Of a stretch of DNA of 14,019 nucleotides, positions 1 through 6,436 are shown piece after piece; positions within the stretch are counted from its first letter, which is position 1; each line of letters opens with the position of its first letter. The position numbers were made by a program, and so were the translations under genes. Below the pieces are notes generated by a model. That model saw only the letters and a list, made by a program, of their open reading frames with translations, did not search any database and was not told the DNA's origin. The DNA is from an uncultured Flavobacteriales bacterium. Its GTDB lineage: Bacteria > Bacteroidota > Bacteroidia > Flavobacteriales > CALTNV01. The DNA lies in assembly GCA_943845485.1 (NCBI GenBank), contig CALTNV010000111.1, forward strand, positions 1 through 14,019. The letters are read 5' to 3'.

Positions 1-210
1 AACAATAGGTAATGCATATTCATAGGCAGAAATTGCTTTAACTTTTAAATGTTCATTCCTAATTGCTTTTATTGATGATTGATCAATATATCCATTTTTA
101 TCAAATTTAAATTCATCTACATGTTGTTTCAACTTATTGTTTTTGCCGTTACCAGAACAGCCAGCAATAATAATTGAAAATACTGACAAGAAAATTAATT
201 TTTTGTTCAT
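1..210 (-). CDS. N-terminal part of a lipoprotein, cut by the window edge (possibly DUF1254-like)
   Basis: Reading from the ATG at 210-208 toward position 1 gives 70 codons with no stop, so the gene continues outside the window. The protein starts with a basic n-region (MNKK), a hydrophobic stretch (residues 5-16) and a lipobox I-A-G-C with Cys18, the mark of a type II signal peptide. After cleavage the protein would be a lipid-anchored periplasmic or outer-membrane protein. A polar linker (SGNGKNNK) follows the Cys. Around residues 59-70 the chain reads KAISAYEYALPIV, which resembles the AY-x-Y-x-LP-L/I-V opening of DUF1254 proteins; that match is short and only an inference. DKNGYID at residues 37-43 superficially recalls a calcium loop, but the element is incomplete. 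No Shine-Dalgarno sequence is visible; the bases before the ATG are A-rich, as is common in Bacteroidota. The coding call is firm, the family assignment is not. Confidence 0.8.
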   Translation of the reverse strand, partial: MNKKLIFLSVFSIIIAGCSGNGKNNKLKQHVDEFKFDKNGYIDQSSIKAIRNEHLKVKAISAYEYALPIV

Positions 211-509
211 TTTTTATGGGTTTTTAGAATTTATCCTTAAAGTAACATTTACGATGTTTTTTTTTTACAAATCTTCTTTTAAATATTACATAGATATAGT
301 AAATAGAGGTATAGGTTATCAAAATAATAGTAGGGGAGTCTTAAGTTAATTAGAAACAAATGAGGTAAATAAATATATAATAGTCTGACTTTTCAAGTCC
401 TGTAATTTCTATAGTAAGCTATTGAGCTAAACTAAGATTAAAACTATATTAGTGTGAATAGGAAAAAAGAACCTAAAAAAATAATCAATGAAGCATGACT
501 TAATAGTTT
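211..509. other. Intergenic stretch with no gene recognised
   Basis: These 299 bases separate the lipoprotein start (210) from the end of the secreted hydrolase gene (510), both on the minus strand. They should hold the hydrolase gene's terminator and the lipoprotein promoter. I see neither clearly: no exact TAnnTTTG on the minus strand, and only weak hairpins such as AATAG/CTATT at about 502-514. The T9 run near 257-265 is on the plus strand and has no stem before it. The plus-strand frame that opens here (137-349) starts inside the lipoprotein gene and shows no family features. Confidence 0.5.
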
Positions 510-1694
510 CTATTGTTTAATAAATTTAATAAACCCTGATAAATGTTTATTTTCTATTGCCATTATATAGATACCCTGACTTAACTTAGATACATCAATT
601 TGGCTATTTTCTGAAACCCCTGTTAAAACTTCCTCGCCAAGCTTTGAAAAAATCCTATAATTAAAAGTACTACAATCATCACAATCAATATTTATGATTG
701 ATAACACAGGATTAGGGTAAAATTTAAGATTAGATAAGTTTTTTTTAGGAATTGATAAGGCTTGATTATCATAGCTCATCATGTAGGTCCATACAGAAGA
801 AAAAACCACAGTGTCCAAATTAATAGGAGTGTATGAATCTGTAACTACACATCCATGAAATTTTAATGGATCATTATTAGGAATAGCTCTTGTGTAAAGT
901 GTTTGTGTTTTTTTGTAAGGAAAAATGGTATTATCAACAAGAATGGTATCTACATTAATACCTAAGTTATTCCAAGTTGTTAAAACGGTATTAAAATTAA
1001 TAAGCTCATCTTTTTCATGAATAAATGCATAATATTTTTCTACAGGTGTTAAACTGTTCCATGAAATCCAATCTGCATTTCTATTTATTAGGGGCATCCA
1101 ATCCATAGAAGCAAACATCATTACCCTTTCAACCTTTTTTATTTTACCTATAATAGCCGCATGACCACCACCTTGAGAATGACCACTAATAATAATTTTA
1201 TTCCATAAAATTTCATTTCCATTAAAATACTGATTCCAATTTTCAGTAGGGTAATTAGTGTGTAAATATTGTAATAGTTTTATAGTCCTTTTTTCTATGC
1301 AATTATTGCTATCCACAGAAACTTCATCATGTCTATCAATACCATCAAATATTTCAAATCTAGCTCTACTATGACAAGTTGTATCTATTGATGTTGAACA
1401 AATTGAATTGATAGCTTCTGCGTTAGGATAAGTTAATCCAATAGAGTGAAAACCTAAATTAGCAGCATGTCTTAAAATAAGTCTGGAGTTATAAGGAACT
1501 CCTCCAGTACCAGGTAAATGAATGAATAATTTATTTTTTTGACTTACATTAGAATTTATATAAATAAAATGGTAATTATTAGGTGAGATAGATAAAGAGT
1601 TTGTAGTTGATGGTCTAACAATATGTTCTGTTTGACTGAACATAATAGATGGAAAAACAACAAGTAAATAGATTAAAAACTTCATCAAAAACAT
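510..1694 (-). CDS. Secreted alpha/beta hydrolase (esterase-like, resembling the BPSS1187 group) with T9SS sorting domain
   Basis: A 394-residue protein with a cleavable signal peptide (residues 4-20, hydrophobic core ending in MFSQ). The hydrolase domain spans roughly 40-310. It has a strand followed by HLPGTGG (59-65), a likely oxyanion-hole segment, and a nucleophile elbow GHSQGGG (171-177) with Ser173. Asp229 (in HEKDE) and His280 (in KFHG) are the probable remaining members of the triad. The order resembles the BPSS1187 family of uncharacterised hydrolases, assigned from memory. The last about 74 residues form a type IX sorting domain: FYPNP at 325-329, then a beta-sandwich pattern ending GIYIMAIENK...GFIKFIKQ. 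The product should therefore cross the outer membrane by T9SS and be released or surface-attached. The substrate cannot be read from sequence. The ATG at 1685 (Met4) is an equally good start and would leave a 16-base palindrome in the leader. The gene ends in TAG. Confidence 0.85.
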   Translation of the reverse strand: MFLMKFLIYLLVVFPSIMFSQTEHIVRPSTTNSLSISPNNYHFIYINSNVSQKNKLFIHLPGTGGVPYNSRLILRHAANLGFHSIGLTYPNAEAINSICSTSIDTTCHSRARFEIFDGIDRHDEVSVDSNNCIEKRTIKLLQYLHTNYPTENWNQYFNGNEILWNKIIISGHSQGGGHAAIIGKIKKVERVMMFASMDWMPLINRNADWISWNSLTPVEKYYAFIHEKDELINFNTVLTTWNNLGINVDTILVDNTIFPYKKTQTLYTRAIPNNDPLKFHGCVVTDSYTPINLDTVVFSSVWTYMMSYDNQALSIPKKNLSNLKFYPNPVLSIINIDCDDCSTFNYRIFSKLGEEVLTGVSENSQIDVSKLSQGIYIMAIENKHLSGFIKFIKQ

Positions 1695-1722
1695 ATTTTA
1701 AAATATGAAAGCAATTTATAGC

Positions 1723-1730
1723 CAAAGTAA
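1723..1730 (-). promoter_or_regulatory. Possible -7 element for the T9SS hydrolase gene
   Basis: On the minus strand this reads TTACTTTG, a one-mismatch fit to the Bacteroidota -7 consensus TAnnTTTG, 28 to 37 bases upstream of the two candidate ATGs. I see no TTG at a suitable -33 spacing, so this is a weak call. Confidence 0.2.
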
Positions 1731-1825
1731 AGATAATCATTTTTAAAAATCTTATTAAGCTTATTGTTTAGCAATTAAAGCTGATTGAAAAACTTAAAGC
1801 ACCTAAGATATTATATTTAAAAGAA

Positions 1826-3013
1826 CTAAAATACACTATTTACAATTCTTTTATTCTTAAAAGAATCTAAATCAGATTTATTTATAATGTCTTCACAATA
1901 TTTATCTATTATTTCAATTGGAAACTCACATAGATCAAGAAGCATAAAACCATCAATACAATTATTAAACTGGTGATCAACATTAAAACTTAATACTTTT
2001 GCATTTTGCTTTAAATACTTTTTTAATAAAACAGGAATGCCAATTTTATTTTGATTAATGTTTTTTATAAATTGATCAAATAAATCTATACTTGTTCTTG
2101 ATAAGTTTATAATGGTGTGAATATCTATATCTGACAAGTTAACTTTATATGATTCTTTAGGTCTTATTTTTTTAGCTAATTTTCTATCGCCATGGTTTAA
2201 ACTGAGATATTCCATTATAAGTTGTTTTGATAATTCAGAATATTGATTACTAACACTCACAGGGCCTATTAAATATCTATAATCATTATTTTTAACAACA
2301 AAATGGATAACAGCTTTCCATAATAAAAATAAGGGAAGGGGTTGTTTTTGATATTCTTTTCTAATAAATGATCGACCAAGTTCAATACTTTCAGTTAATA
2401 TAGGGGTAAATGATTTTTTAATTTTAAAAAGTGAATTTAAATAAAACCCTTTTTTACCCAGTTGGTTTAAGATATCCTTTCCAAGTCCTATTCGATAAGA
2501 ACCAATTATTTTCATAGCTTTATTATCCCAAAGAAATATGTGTTTGTAATAGATATCATATTGGTCAAGATCAATTGACTTATTTGAGCCTTCTCCAACA
2601 TTTCTATATGTTTCTTCTCTTAATCTACCAATTTCTTTGATAATATGCGGAATATCTTCAAAAGAAGATATAAAGGCTTCAATATTATTTACTTGAAATA
2701 GTTTAGAACTTTTTCTTATTGATTCAATTTCACTTTTGAGTTTAACAAAATGAATTGGTTTAATAATTTCTTGTTTTTTCTGTTTGGTAATTGAATATAA
2801 ATTTTGGTCTTTTAAAAATTCATGTTGTAAAGTATAAACTCTTGTTCTTAGGTACTTTCCATACTGGAATGTTGAAAATGATTTAGTAATAGTATTTTGT
2901 TCTTTTATTGAAATGATTTCTCCAATTCTTACAGTAATTTCTGAGTTTTTTTTATGTAAAATTTCTGAAGGTAGTTTTAGAGTTCTTAATTTAGGATTAA
3001 TCATACCTAACAT
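1826..3013 (-). CDS. C-terminal (GNAT N-acyltransferase) half of the interrupted OlsF-like protein
   Basis: Downstream of the TAG the frame remains open for 424 codons; the first internal ATG is at 3013, giving 395 residues. Residues about 1-50 of this piece finish the acyltransferase domain (MLGMINPKLRTLKLP, then VRIGEIISIKE). Residues about 85-290 are the hemolysin-type GNAT domain typical of OlsB/OlsF. Marks are REETYRNVGEGSNKSIDLD (132-150), the YYKHIFLWD strand (155-163), ELGRSFIRKEYQ (211-222) and LFLLWKAV (228-235). The bases before ATG 3013 are CTTTCTTTTTAT, with no ribosome-binding feature. This is therefore not a natural start but merely the first Met after the stop. Independent translation would need reinitiation or readthrough. 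The gene ends TAG at 1828-1826, showing that TAG is used as a true stop here. Confidence 0.55.
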   Translation of the reverse strand: MLGMINPKLRTLKLPSEILHKKNSEITVRIGEIISIKEQNTITKSFSTFQYGKYLRTRVYTLQHEFLKDQNLYSITKQKKQEIIKPIHFVKLKSEIESIRKSSKLFQVNNIEAFISSFEDIPHIIKEIGRLREETYRNVGEGSNKSIDLDQYDIYYKHIFLWDNKAMKIIGSYRIGLGKDILNQLGKKGFYLNSLFKIKKSFTPILTESIELGRSFIRKEYQKQPLPLFLLWKAVIHFVVKNNDYRYLIGPVSVSNQYSELSKQLIMEYLSLNHGDRKLAKKIRPKESYKVNLSDIDIHTIINLSRTSIDLFDQFIKNINQNKIGIPVLLKKYLKQNAKVLSFNVDHQFNNCIDGFMLLDLCEFPIEIIDKYCEDIINKSDLDSFKNKRIVNSVF

Positions 3014-3100
3014 ATAAAAAGAAAGGGTATTTTTACCTTCAAAATATATCGGTAATATAGGCTTATTAGCTTTTTTAATGAATTTTATAATTGATGGTTC

Positions 3101-3619
3101 CTATTGTTTATCGGAAACTTTTTTCTTTTTAAAATCTATGGTTGAAACTTCGCCTGCAGGAAATATTCCAAGAGGATAGTTATTATTTATATGAAGTAAG
3201 GCTCTTCTTATATTTACAATGTTTTTTTTATCTGATATATCAAAATTATTAACTGAAAAGATAACTTTTTCAATTGGGTTAATATTTTTTAATAAATAAT
3301 TAGCTATGATTTTGTAATCAGGACGTTTTCTTAAAATTATATACAATAAAATTAGTCCATCAATTCCTCCTAATGGATGATTAGATATAGTTATAAATGC
3401 ATCTTTTTCTGGTATCCTGTCTAAATCCTCATTTTTAATATTTATTTTTATATTTAAATCATAAAGTATTTCCTTAATAAATTCAATTGGTTTTAAATTC
3501 AAATAATTCACATATAAATTATTAATATCATCTATTTTTAATAATTGTAAAACGTATTTATTGATTAGTTTATTAGGTAAATGTTCTAATAGATCATTCT
3601 TGACTAAATTATCGTTCAT
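3101..3619 (-). CDS. N-terminal (O-acyltransferase) half of the interrupted OlsF-like protein
   Basis: This is the part translated before the TAG: 172 residues starting at the ATG 3619-3617. It holds a PlsC-like acyltransferase core. NHPLGGIDG (80-88) is the catalytic His/Asp block; here His81 and Asp87 are five residues apart, as in OlsA/OlsF-type enzymes, instead of the textbook HX4D. FPAGEVS (153-159) is the counterpart of the FPEG substrate-binding block. The chain stops 13 residues later, before the last strands and helix of the acyltransferase fold, so a released 172-residue product would probably lack a complete domain. A good -7 promoter match lies about 30 bases upstream of the start. 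Reading of motifs is firm; whether a stable protein is made is unknown. Confidence 0.6.
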   Translation of the reverse strand: MNDNLVKNDLLEHLPNKLINKYVLQLLKIDDINNLYVNYLNLKPIEFIKEILYDLNIKINIKNEDLDRIPEKDAFITISNHPLGGIDGLILLYIILRKRPDYKIIANYLLKNINPIEKVIFSVNNFDISDKKNIVNIRRALLHINNNYPLGIFPAGEVSTIDFKKKKVSDKQ

Positions 3620-3649
3620 GTTTTTTTAGGTTGTTAGGTTTATAACATC

Positions 3650-3657
3650 CAAATATA
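3650..3657 (-). promoter_or_regulatory. Putative -7 element of the OlsF-like gene
   Basis: On the minus strand the sequence is TATATTTG, an exact match to TAnnTTTG. It lies 30 bases before the ATG at 3619, giving a leader of about 24 bases. No TTG is found at the -33 spacing. An intact-looking promoter suggests the interrupted gene is still transcribed. Confidence 0.4.
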
Positions 3658-3782
3658 CATGATTTACGATTATTCTATTTTAATTAGATTTAAACATATC
3701 ATTACCTAAACATTAAGCACCTTATTAGGTTAAACATTTTTGTCTTATAATTAATATTATGTTAAATAGAATATTTAGATAA

Positions 3783-3808
3783 ATAGCCATACTTTAAAAT
3801 ATGGCTAT
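3783..3808 (-). terminator. Hairpin downstream of the peroxiredoxin gene
   Basis: ATAGCCATA (3783-3791) and TATGGCTAT (3800-3808) form a perfect 9-bp stem with an 8-base loop, 8 bases after the peroxiredoxin stop. On the minus strand it is followed by TTATCTAAATATT, which is not a clean T tract. It may be a weak terminator or a 3' mRNA-stabilising hairpin. Confidence 0.5.
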
Positions 3809-3816
3809 AAATATGA

Positions 3817-4446
3817 TTAGTGTGCAGCTAAATAATCAGCTACTCCATCGTGAGTTGCATTCATTGCTTTATCACCTTTATTCCAGTTAGCTGGGCAAAC
3901 TTCCCCATTTTCTTCAAAATATTGTAATGCATCAACCATTCTTAAAACTTCATCAACATTTCTTCCTAATGGAAAATTGTTAATTGTTTCATGATGTACA
4001 GTTCCTTCTTTATCAATTAAGAATAAACCTCTAAAAGCAATCATTGGTCCAGTTGCAACTAAATTAGCATCTTCGTCATAAATATATTCACCTGCTAAAG
4101 TTCCAAAAGCATCAGCAATTGTTTTATCAGTATCAGCAATTACAGGATAAGTAACGCCTTTAATACCACCATGACCTTTTTCCATTTGTAACCATCCCCA
4201 GTGAGACTCAACAGTATCAGTAGAAGCAGCAACAACAGCAACATTTCTAGATTCAAATTCAGCTAATTTTGCTTGAAAAGCATGTAATTCAGTTGGACAA
4301 ACAAAAGTGAAATCTTTTGGGTAAAAGAAAAATACTACGTGCTTTTCTCCTAAATATTGATCTAATGAAAAGTTCTCTACTGTTTCTACTCCGTTAACTA
4401 TAGCATCAGCTTTAAAAGAAGGTGCTTTTTTTCCTATTAATGACAT
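3817..4446 (-). CDS. Typical 2-Cys peroxiredoxin (AhpC/Prx1 type)
   Basis: A cytosolic thiol peroxidase of 209 residues that reduces hydrogen peroxide and organic hydroperoxides. The peroxidatic site is FTFVCPTE (46-53) with Cys50, and Pro43 and Thr47 in the usual PxxxTxxC pattern. Arg139 in AFRGLF is the conserved active-site arginine. The resolving cysteine is Cys184 in GEVCPANW, at the normal place for a typical 2-Cys enzyme that forms an intersubunit disulfide. The start at 4446 gives the standard N-terminus MSLIGKKAPSF. The gene stands alone, with an exact -7 match upstream and a hairpin downstream, and no AhpF-type reductase gene is beside it. The reductant must therefore come from elsewhere, probably thioredoxin. 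Richer use of GCT/GCA and GGT codons than in the neighbours suits strong expression. Confidence 0.95.
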   Translation of the reverse strand: MSLIGKKAPSFKADAIVNGVETVENFSLDQYLGEKHVVFFFYPKDFTFVCPTELHAFQAKLAEFESRNVAVVAASTDTVESHWGWLQMEKGHGGIKGVTYPVIADTDKTIADAFGTLAGEYIYDEDANLVATGPMIAFRGLFLIDKEGTVHHETINNFPLGRNVDEVLRMVDALQYFEENGEVCPANWNKGDKAMNATHDGVADYLAAH

Positions 4447-4471
4447 AATTGTATATTTTTTATATTCAGTA

Positions 4472-4479
4472 CAAATTTA
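4472..4479 (-). promoter_or_regulatory. Putative -7 element of the peroxiredoxin gene
   Basis: The minus strand reads TAAATTTG, an exact TAnnTTTG match, 25 bases before the ATG at 4446. A TTG exists on the minus strand at 4512-4510, but its spacing of about 30 bases is too long for a standard -33 element. The 4447-4617 gap serves divergent promoters. Confidence 0.4.
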
Positions 4480-4606
4480 ATCATTTTATATTTTTATCTA
4501 AATTTTCATCAATTATTATTAACATAAATTAATGACAAATAATTTCATTGTATTTAACATAATCTAATCTTCTTTATTTAATCTATTAATATCAATGTTT
4601 TAATAT

Positions 4607-4614
4607 TACTTTTG
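4607..4614 (+). promoter_or_regulatory. Putative -7 element of the Gre-like/helicase operon, next to the start codon
   Basis: TACTTTTG is an exact TAnnTTTG match ending only three bases before the ATG at 4618. A standard start-site distance would place the 5' end of the transcript at or within a few bases of the ATG, that is, a leaderless mRNA. No TTG at -33 spacing is seen. Confidence 0.4.
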
Positions 4615-4617
4615 TGT

Positions 4618-5076
4618 ATGGTGAAAAAATTAGATTTTTTTAATGTCTGCAATAAGCTTGTTGAGGAAAATATTACATCATTATCATTAAGTATTTCAGA
4701 AATGAAAGATGATTTAAATTCAGCAACTAAAAGTTCCGCTGGAGATAAACATGAAGTTGGTAGAGCAATGATGCACATTGAATTAGAAAAACAGTCTAAT
4801 CATTTATCCGAATTAAATAAATCAATTCAAACACTACATTTAATCTCGTTAGATGCACAAAATAAACATCATAATATTAAACTTGGTAGTTTGATATTAC
4901 TAAGTAACAATCAATTCTATTATATCAGTTTAAGTTTAGGTAAATTAAAATTTAATAATACTGATTTTTATGCAATCTCCCCTATTACTCCTTTAGCGAG
5001 TCTACTTTTGAATAAAACAGTAGGCGAACAGATTGATTTTAGAGGAAAATTATTAACTATTAAAGAATTATATTAA
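4618..5076 (+). CDS. GreA/GreB C-terminal-like protein (small Bacteroidota family)
   Basis: A soluble protein of 152 residues from the ATG at 4618 (MVKKLDFF). The upstream in-frame TTG at 4612 overlaps the promoter motif and is less likely. The N-terminal half is helical and charged and includes SSAGDKHEVGRAM at about 40-52 and a probable coiled coil to about 70. The C-terminal half ends with ISPITPLASLLLNKTVGEQI, which fits the S-P-x-x-x-x-A-L-L-G-K-x-x-G-D pattern of the FKBP-like C-terminal domain of GreA/GreB/Rnk proteins. Family members are often mislabelled as 3-oxoacyl-ACP synthase in Bacteroidota; nothing here resembles that enzyme. A role at RNA polymerase is inferred from the fold only. 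The acidic catalytic pair at the tip of the GreA coiled coil cannot be assigned confidently, so cleavage stimulation should not be assumed. The stop lies one base before the helicase start, so the two genes form an operon. Confidence 0.75.
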   Translation: MVKKLDFFNVCNKLVEENITSLSLSISEMKDDLNSATKSSAGDKHEVGRAMMHIELEKQSNHLSELNKSIQTLHLISLDAQNKHHNIKLGSLILLSNNQFYYISLSLGKLKFNNTDFYAISPITPLASLLLNKTVGEQIDFRGKLLTIKELY

Positions 5077-5077
5077 T

Positions 5078-6391
5078 ATGTCAACTATAAATATTCAAAA
5101 CTTAGGTATCAAAACATTTAATAAAATGCAAATTGATACTTTAGACTCAATTAAAACTAATAATAATGTAATTTTACATTCTAAAACTGGAAGTGGAAAA
5201 ACACTAGCTTTTTTAGCCTCTATTATTCAAGAGATTAAACCTAATGTAAAAAATGAAATTCAATCAATAGTCATAGTACCTACAAGGGAGTTAGCCCTTC
5301 AAATTGAAGAGGTTTTAAAAACCTTAAAAACACTACTTAAAATTAATGTTGCTTATGGTGGTCACTCCACTCAGATAGAGAAAAACAACTTCTCCTCTCC
5401 TCCTTCTATTTTAATTGGGACTCCTGGACGCTTAGCATACCATTGTAGAAATAACAACATAGATATTTCAGCTATTGAATTTATTGTATTGGATGAGTTT
5501 GATAAATGTTTAGAATATGGTTTTGAGAAAGATATGAAAGAAATTTTCTCATATATTAACAAAAGAAATAAACTAATATTATCTTCTGCTACAAAACTTG
5601 AAAAGCTAAATGAATTTTTAAAAATAGAAAATCATAAAGTGTTAGACTTTACCGATGGAAAAACAACTACATCTAAGGTATCTGTTAATGTGGTTGAATT
5701 TGAGCAAGAGGAAAAACTAGACGTATTGGTTGAATTAACCAATAATATTGCTGATAAATCAACCATTATTTTTTGTAATCATAGAGAAGCTGTAGATAGA
5801 ATAAGTGAATATTTTTTTCACGAAAGAATTGTATTTGATCAATTTCATGGAGGAATGAAACAAGATGAAAGAGAAAGGTCTTTATTGAAATTTAGAAACG
5901 GAAGTACCAATGTTTTAATAGCTACAGATTTAGCTGCAAGAGGTATTGATGTTTCTGAAGTTGAAAATGTTGTTCATTATCAATTACCATTAAAGCAAGA
6001 TGCTTTTATTCATAGAAATGGAAGAACTGGAAGAGTTGAAGCTTCTGGTAATGTTTTTATTATGAAAATAAAAAACTTAGCACTACCAACATTTATGGAG
6101 ATTTCTGATTATGAAGATTTTATACCTTCTACTAAGAAATCAAAAAATATCATTCCAGAAATGAAGACTTTATATGTAGATAAAGGAAAAAAAGATAAGG
6201 TTAATAAAATTGATTTAGTAGGTTTCTTTTTTAAACAAACAGGAATTGATAAAAATGATTTAGGAAAAATAAATGTACTTGATCATTCTTCTTTTGTAGC
6301 CGTAAATAGATATATAGCTAACGATGTTGTTAAAAGTGCAAAGGGAAAGAAAATAAAAGGTAAAAATGTTAACATTAAATTAAGTAAATAG
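5078..6391 (+). CDS. DEAD-box ATP-dependent RNA helicase with DbpA-type RNA-binding domain
   Basis: A 437-residue superfamily 2 helicase. Motifs in order: Q motif region near residues 14-18 (FNKMQ), motif I SKTGSGKT (35-42), Ia PTRELALQ (68-75), Ib TPGRL (115-119), motif II DEFD (139-142), motif III SAT (170-172), IV IIFCNHR (230-236), V ATDLAARGID (282-291) and VI HRNGRTGR (312-319). Residues about 364-435 (LYVDKGKKDKVNKIDLVGFF to the KIKGKNVNIKL end) match the DbpA RNA-binding domain, which in Escherichia coli DbpA binds hairpin 92 of 23S rRNA during large-subunit assembly. A similar role is likely. Motif II has Phe in place of Ala; I recall DEFD in other Bacteroidota members, so it is probably normal for the group. 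All ATPase and helicase residues look intact. It is translated with the Gre-like gene, one base upstream. Confidence 0.92.
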   Translation: MSTINIQNLGIKTFNKMQIDTLDSIKTNNNVILHSKTGSGKTLAFLASIIQEIKPNVKNEIQSIVIVPTRELALQIEEVLKTLKTLLKINVAYGGHSTQIEKNNFSSPPSILIGTPGRLAYHCRNNNIDISAIEFIVLDEFDKCLEYGFEKDMKEIFSYINKRNKLILSSATKLEKLNEFLKIENHKVLDFTDGKTTTSKVSVNVVEFEQEEKLDVLVELTNNIADKSTIIFCNHREAVDRISEYFFHERIVFDQFHGGMKQDERERSLLKFRNGSTNVLIATDLAARGIDVSEVENVVHYQLPLKQDAFIHRNGRTGRVEASGNVFIMKIKNLALPTFMEISDYEDFIPSTKKSKNIIPEMKTLYVDKGKKDKVNKIDLVGFFFKQTGIDKNDLGKINVLDHSSFVAVNRYIANDVVKSAKGKKIKGKNVNIKLSK

Positions 6392-6436
6392 AATAAAATT
6401 AATTGTAAAGCTTTAGAAAAACTTAAAACACGAAAA

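Larger units (their letters stand above)
1826..3619 (-). pseudogene. OlsF-like bifunctional acyltransferase-GNAT gene interrupted by one in-frame TAG
   Basis: The minus-strand frame from ATG 3619 to TAG 1826 is 598 codons long and is open except for one TAG at 3103-3101 (codon 173). The 29 codons between that stop and the ATG at 3013 stay in the same frame and translate to family-like sequence (EPSIIKFIKKANKPILPIYF, then EGKNTLSFY). This joins the acyltransferase block FPAGEVS to the downstream GNAT half. In related proteins, as I recall them, the segment reads about D-(K/R)-x-W-(Q/x)-x-S-(V/I)-I-K-x-I-K-K-A. The stop therefore sits at the Trp, consistent with a single TGG to TAG change. The intact protein would be 597 residues, close to the usual size of about 600 for these fusions. 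OlsF-type enzymes N-acylate an amino acid (ornithine or glycine) through the GNAT half and O-acylate the product through the N-terminal half, making aminolipids. Possibilities are recent inactivation, a sequencing error, readthrough or two separately translated halves. Confidence 0.8.

Noticed and set aside
81..102. EF-hand-like DKNGYID in the lipoprotein
   Set aside because: Only part of a 12-residue loop is matched and flanking helices are unconvincing.
137..349. Plus-strand open frame of 70 codons
   Set aside because: Antisense to the lipoprotein start and running into AT-rich intergenic DNA; its Phe-rich composition is what a T-rich strand gives by chance.
500..514. AATAG/CTATT hairpin as terminator of the T9SS hydrolase gene
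   Set aside because: Five A/T-rich pairs with no T tract after it; too weak to call.
3011..3013. ATG 3013 as the natural start of a stand-alone GNAT gene
   Set aside because: It falls inside the acyltransferase domain, has no start-associated features, and the 29 codons before it are in-frame family sequence.
4612..4614. TTG 4612 as start of the Gre-like gene
   Set aside because: It overlaps the -7 element and adds only two residues; ATG 4618 is preferred.
4578..4778. Minus-strand open frame of 66 codons
   Set aside because: Antisense to the Gre-like gene and across its promoter region; no recognisable features.
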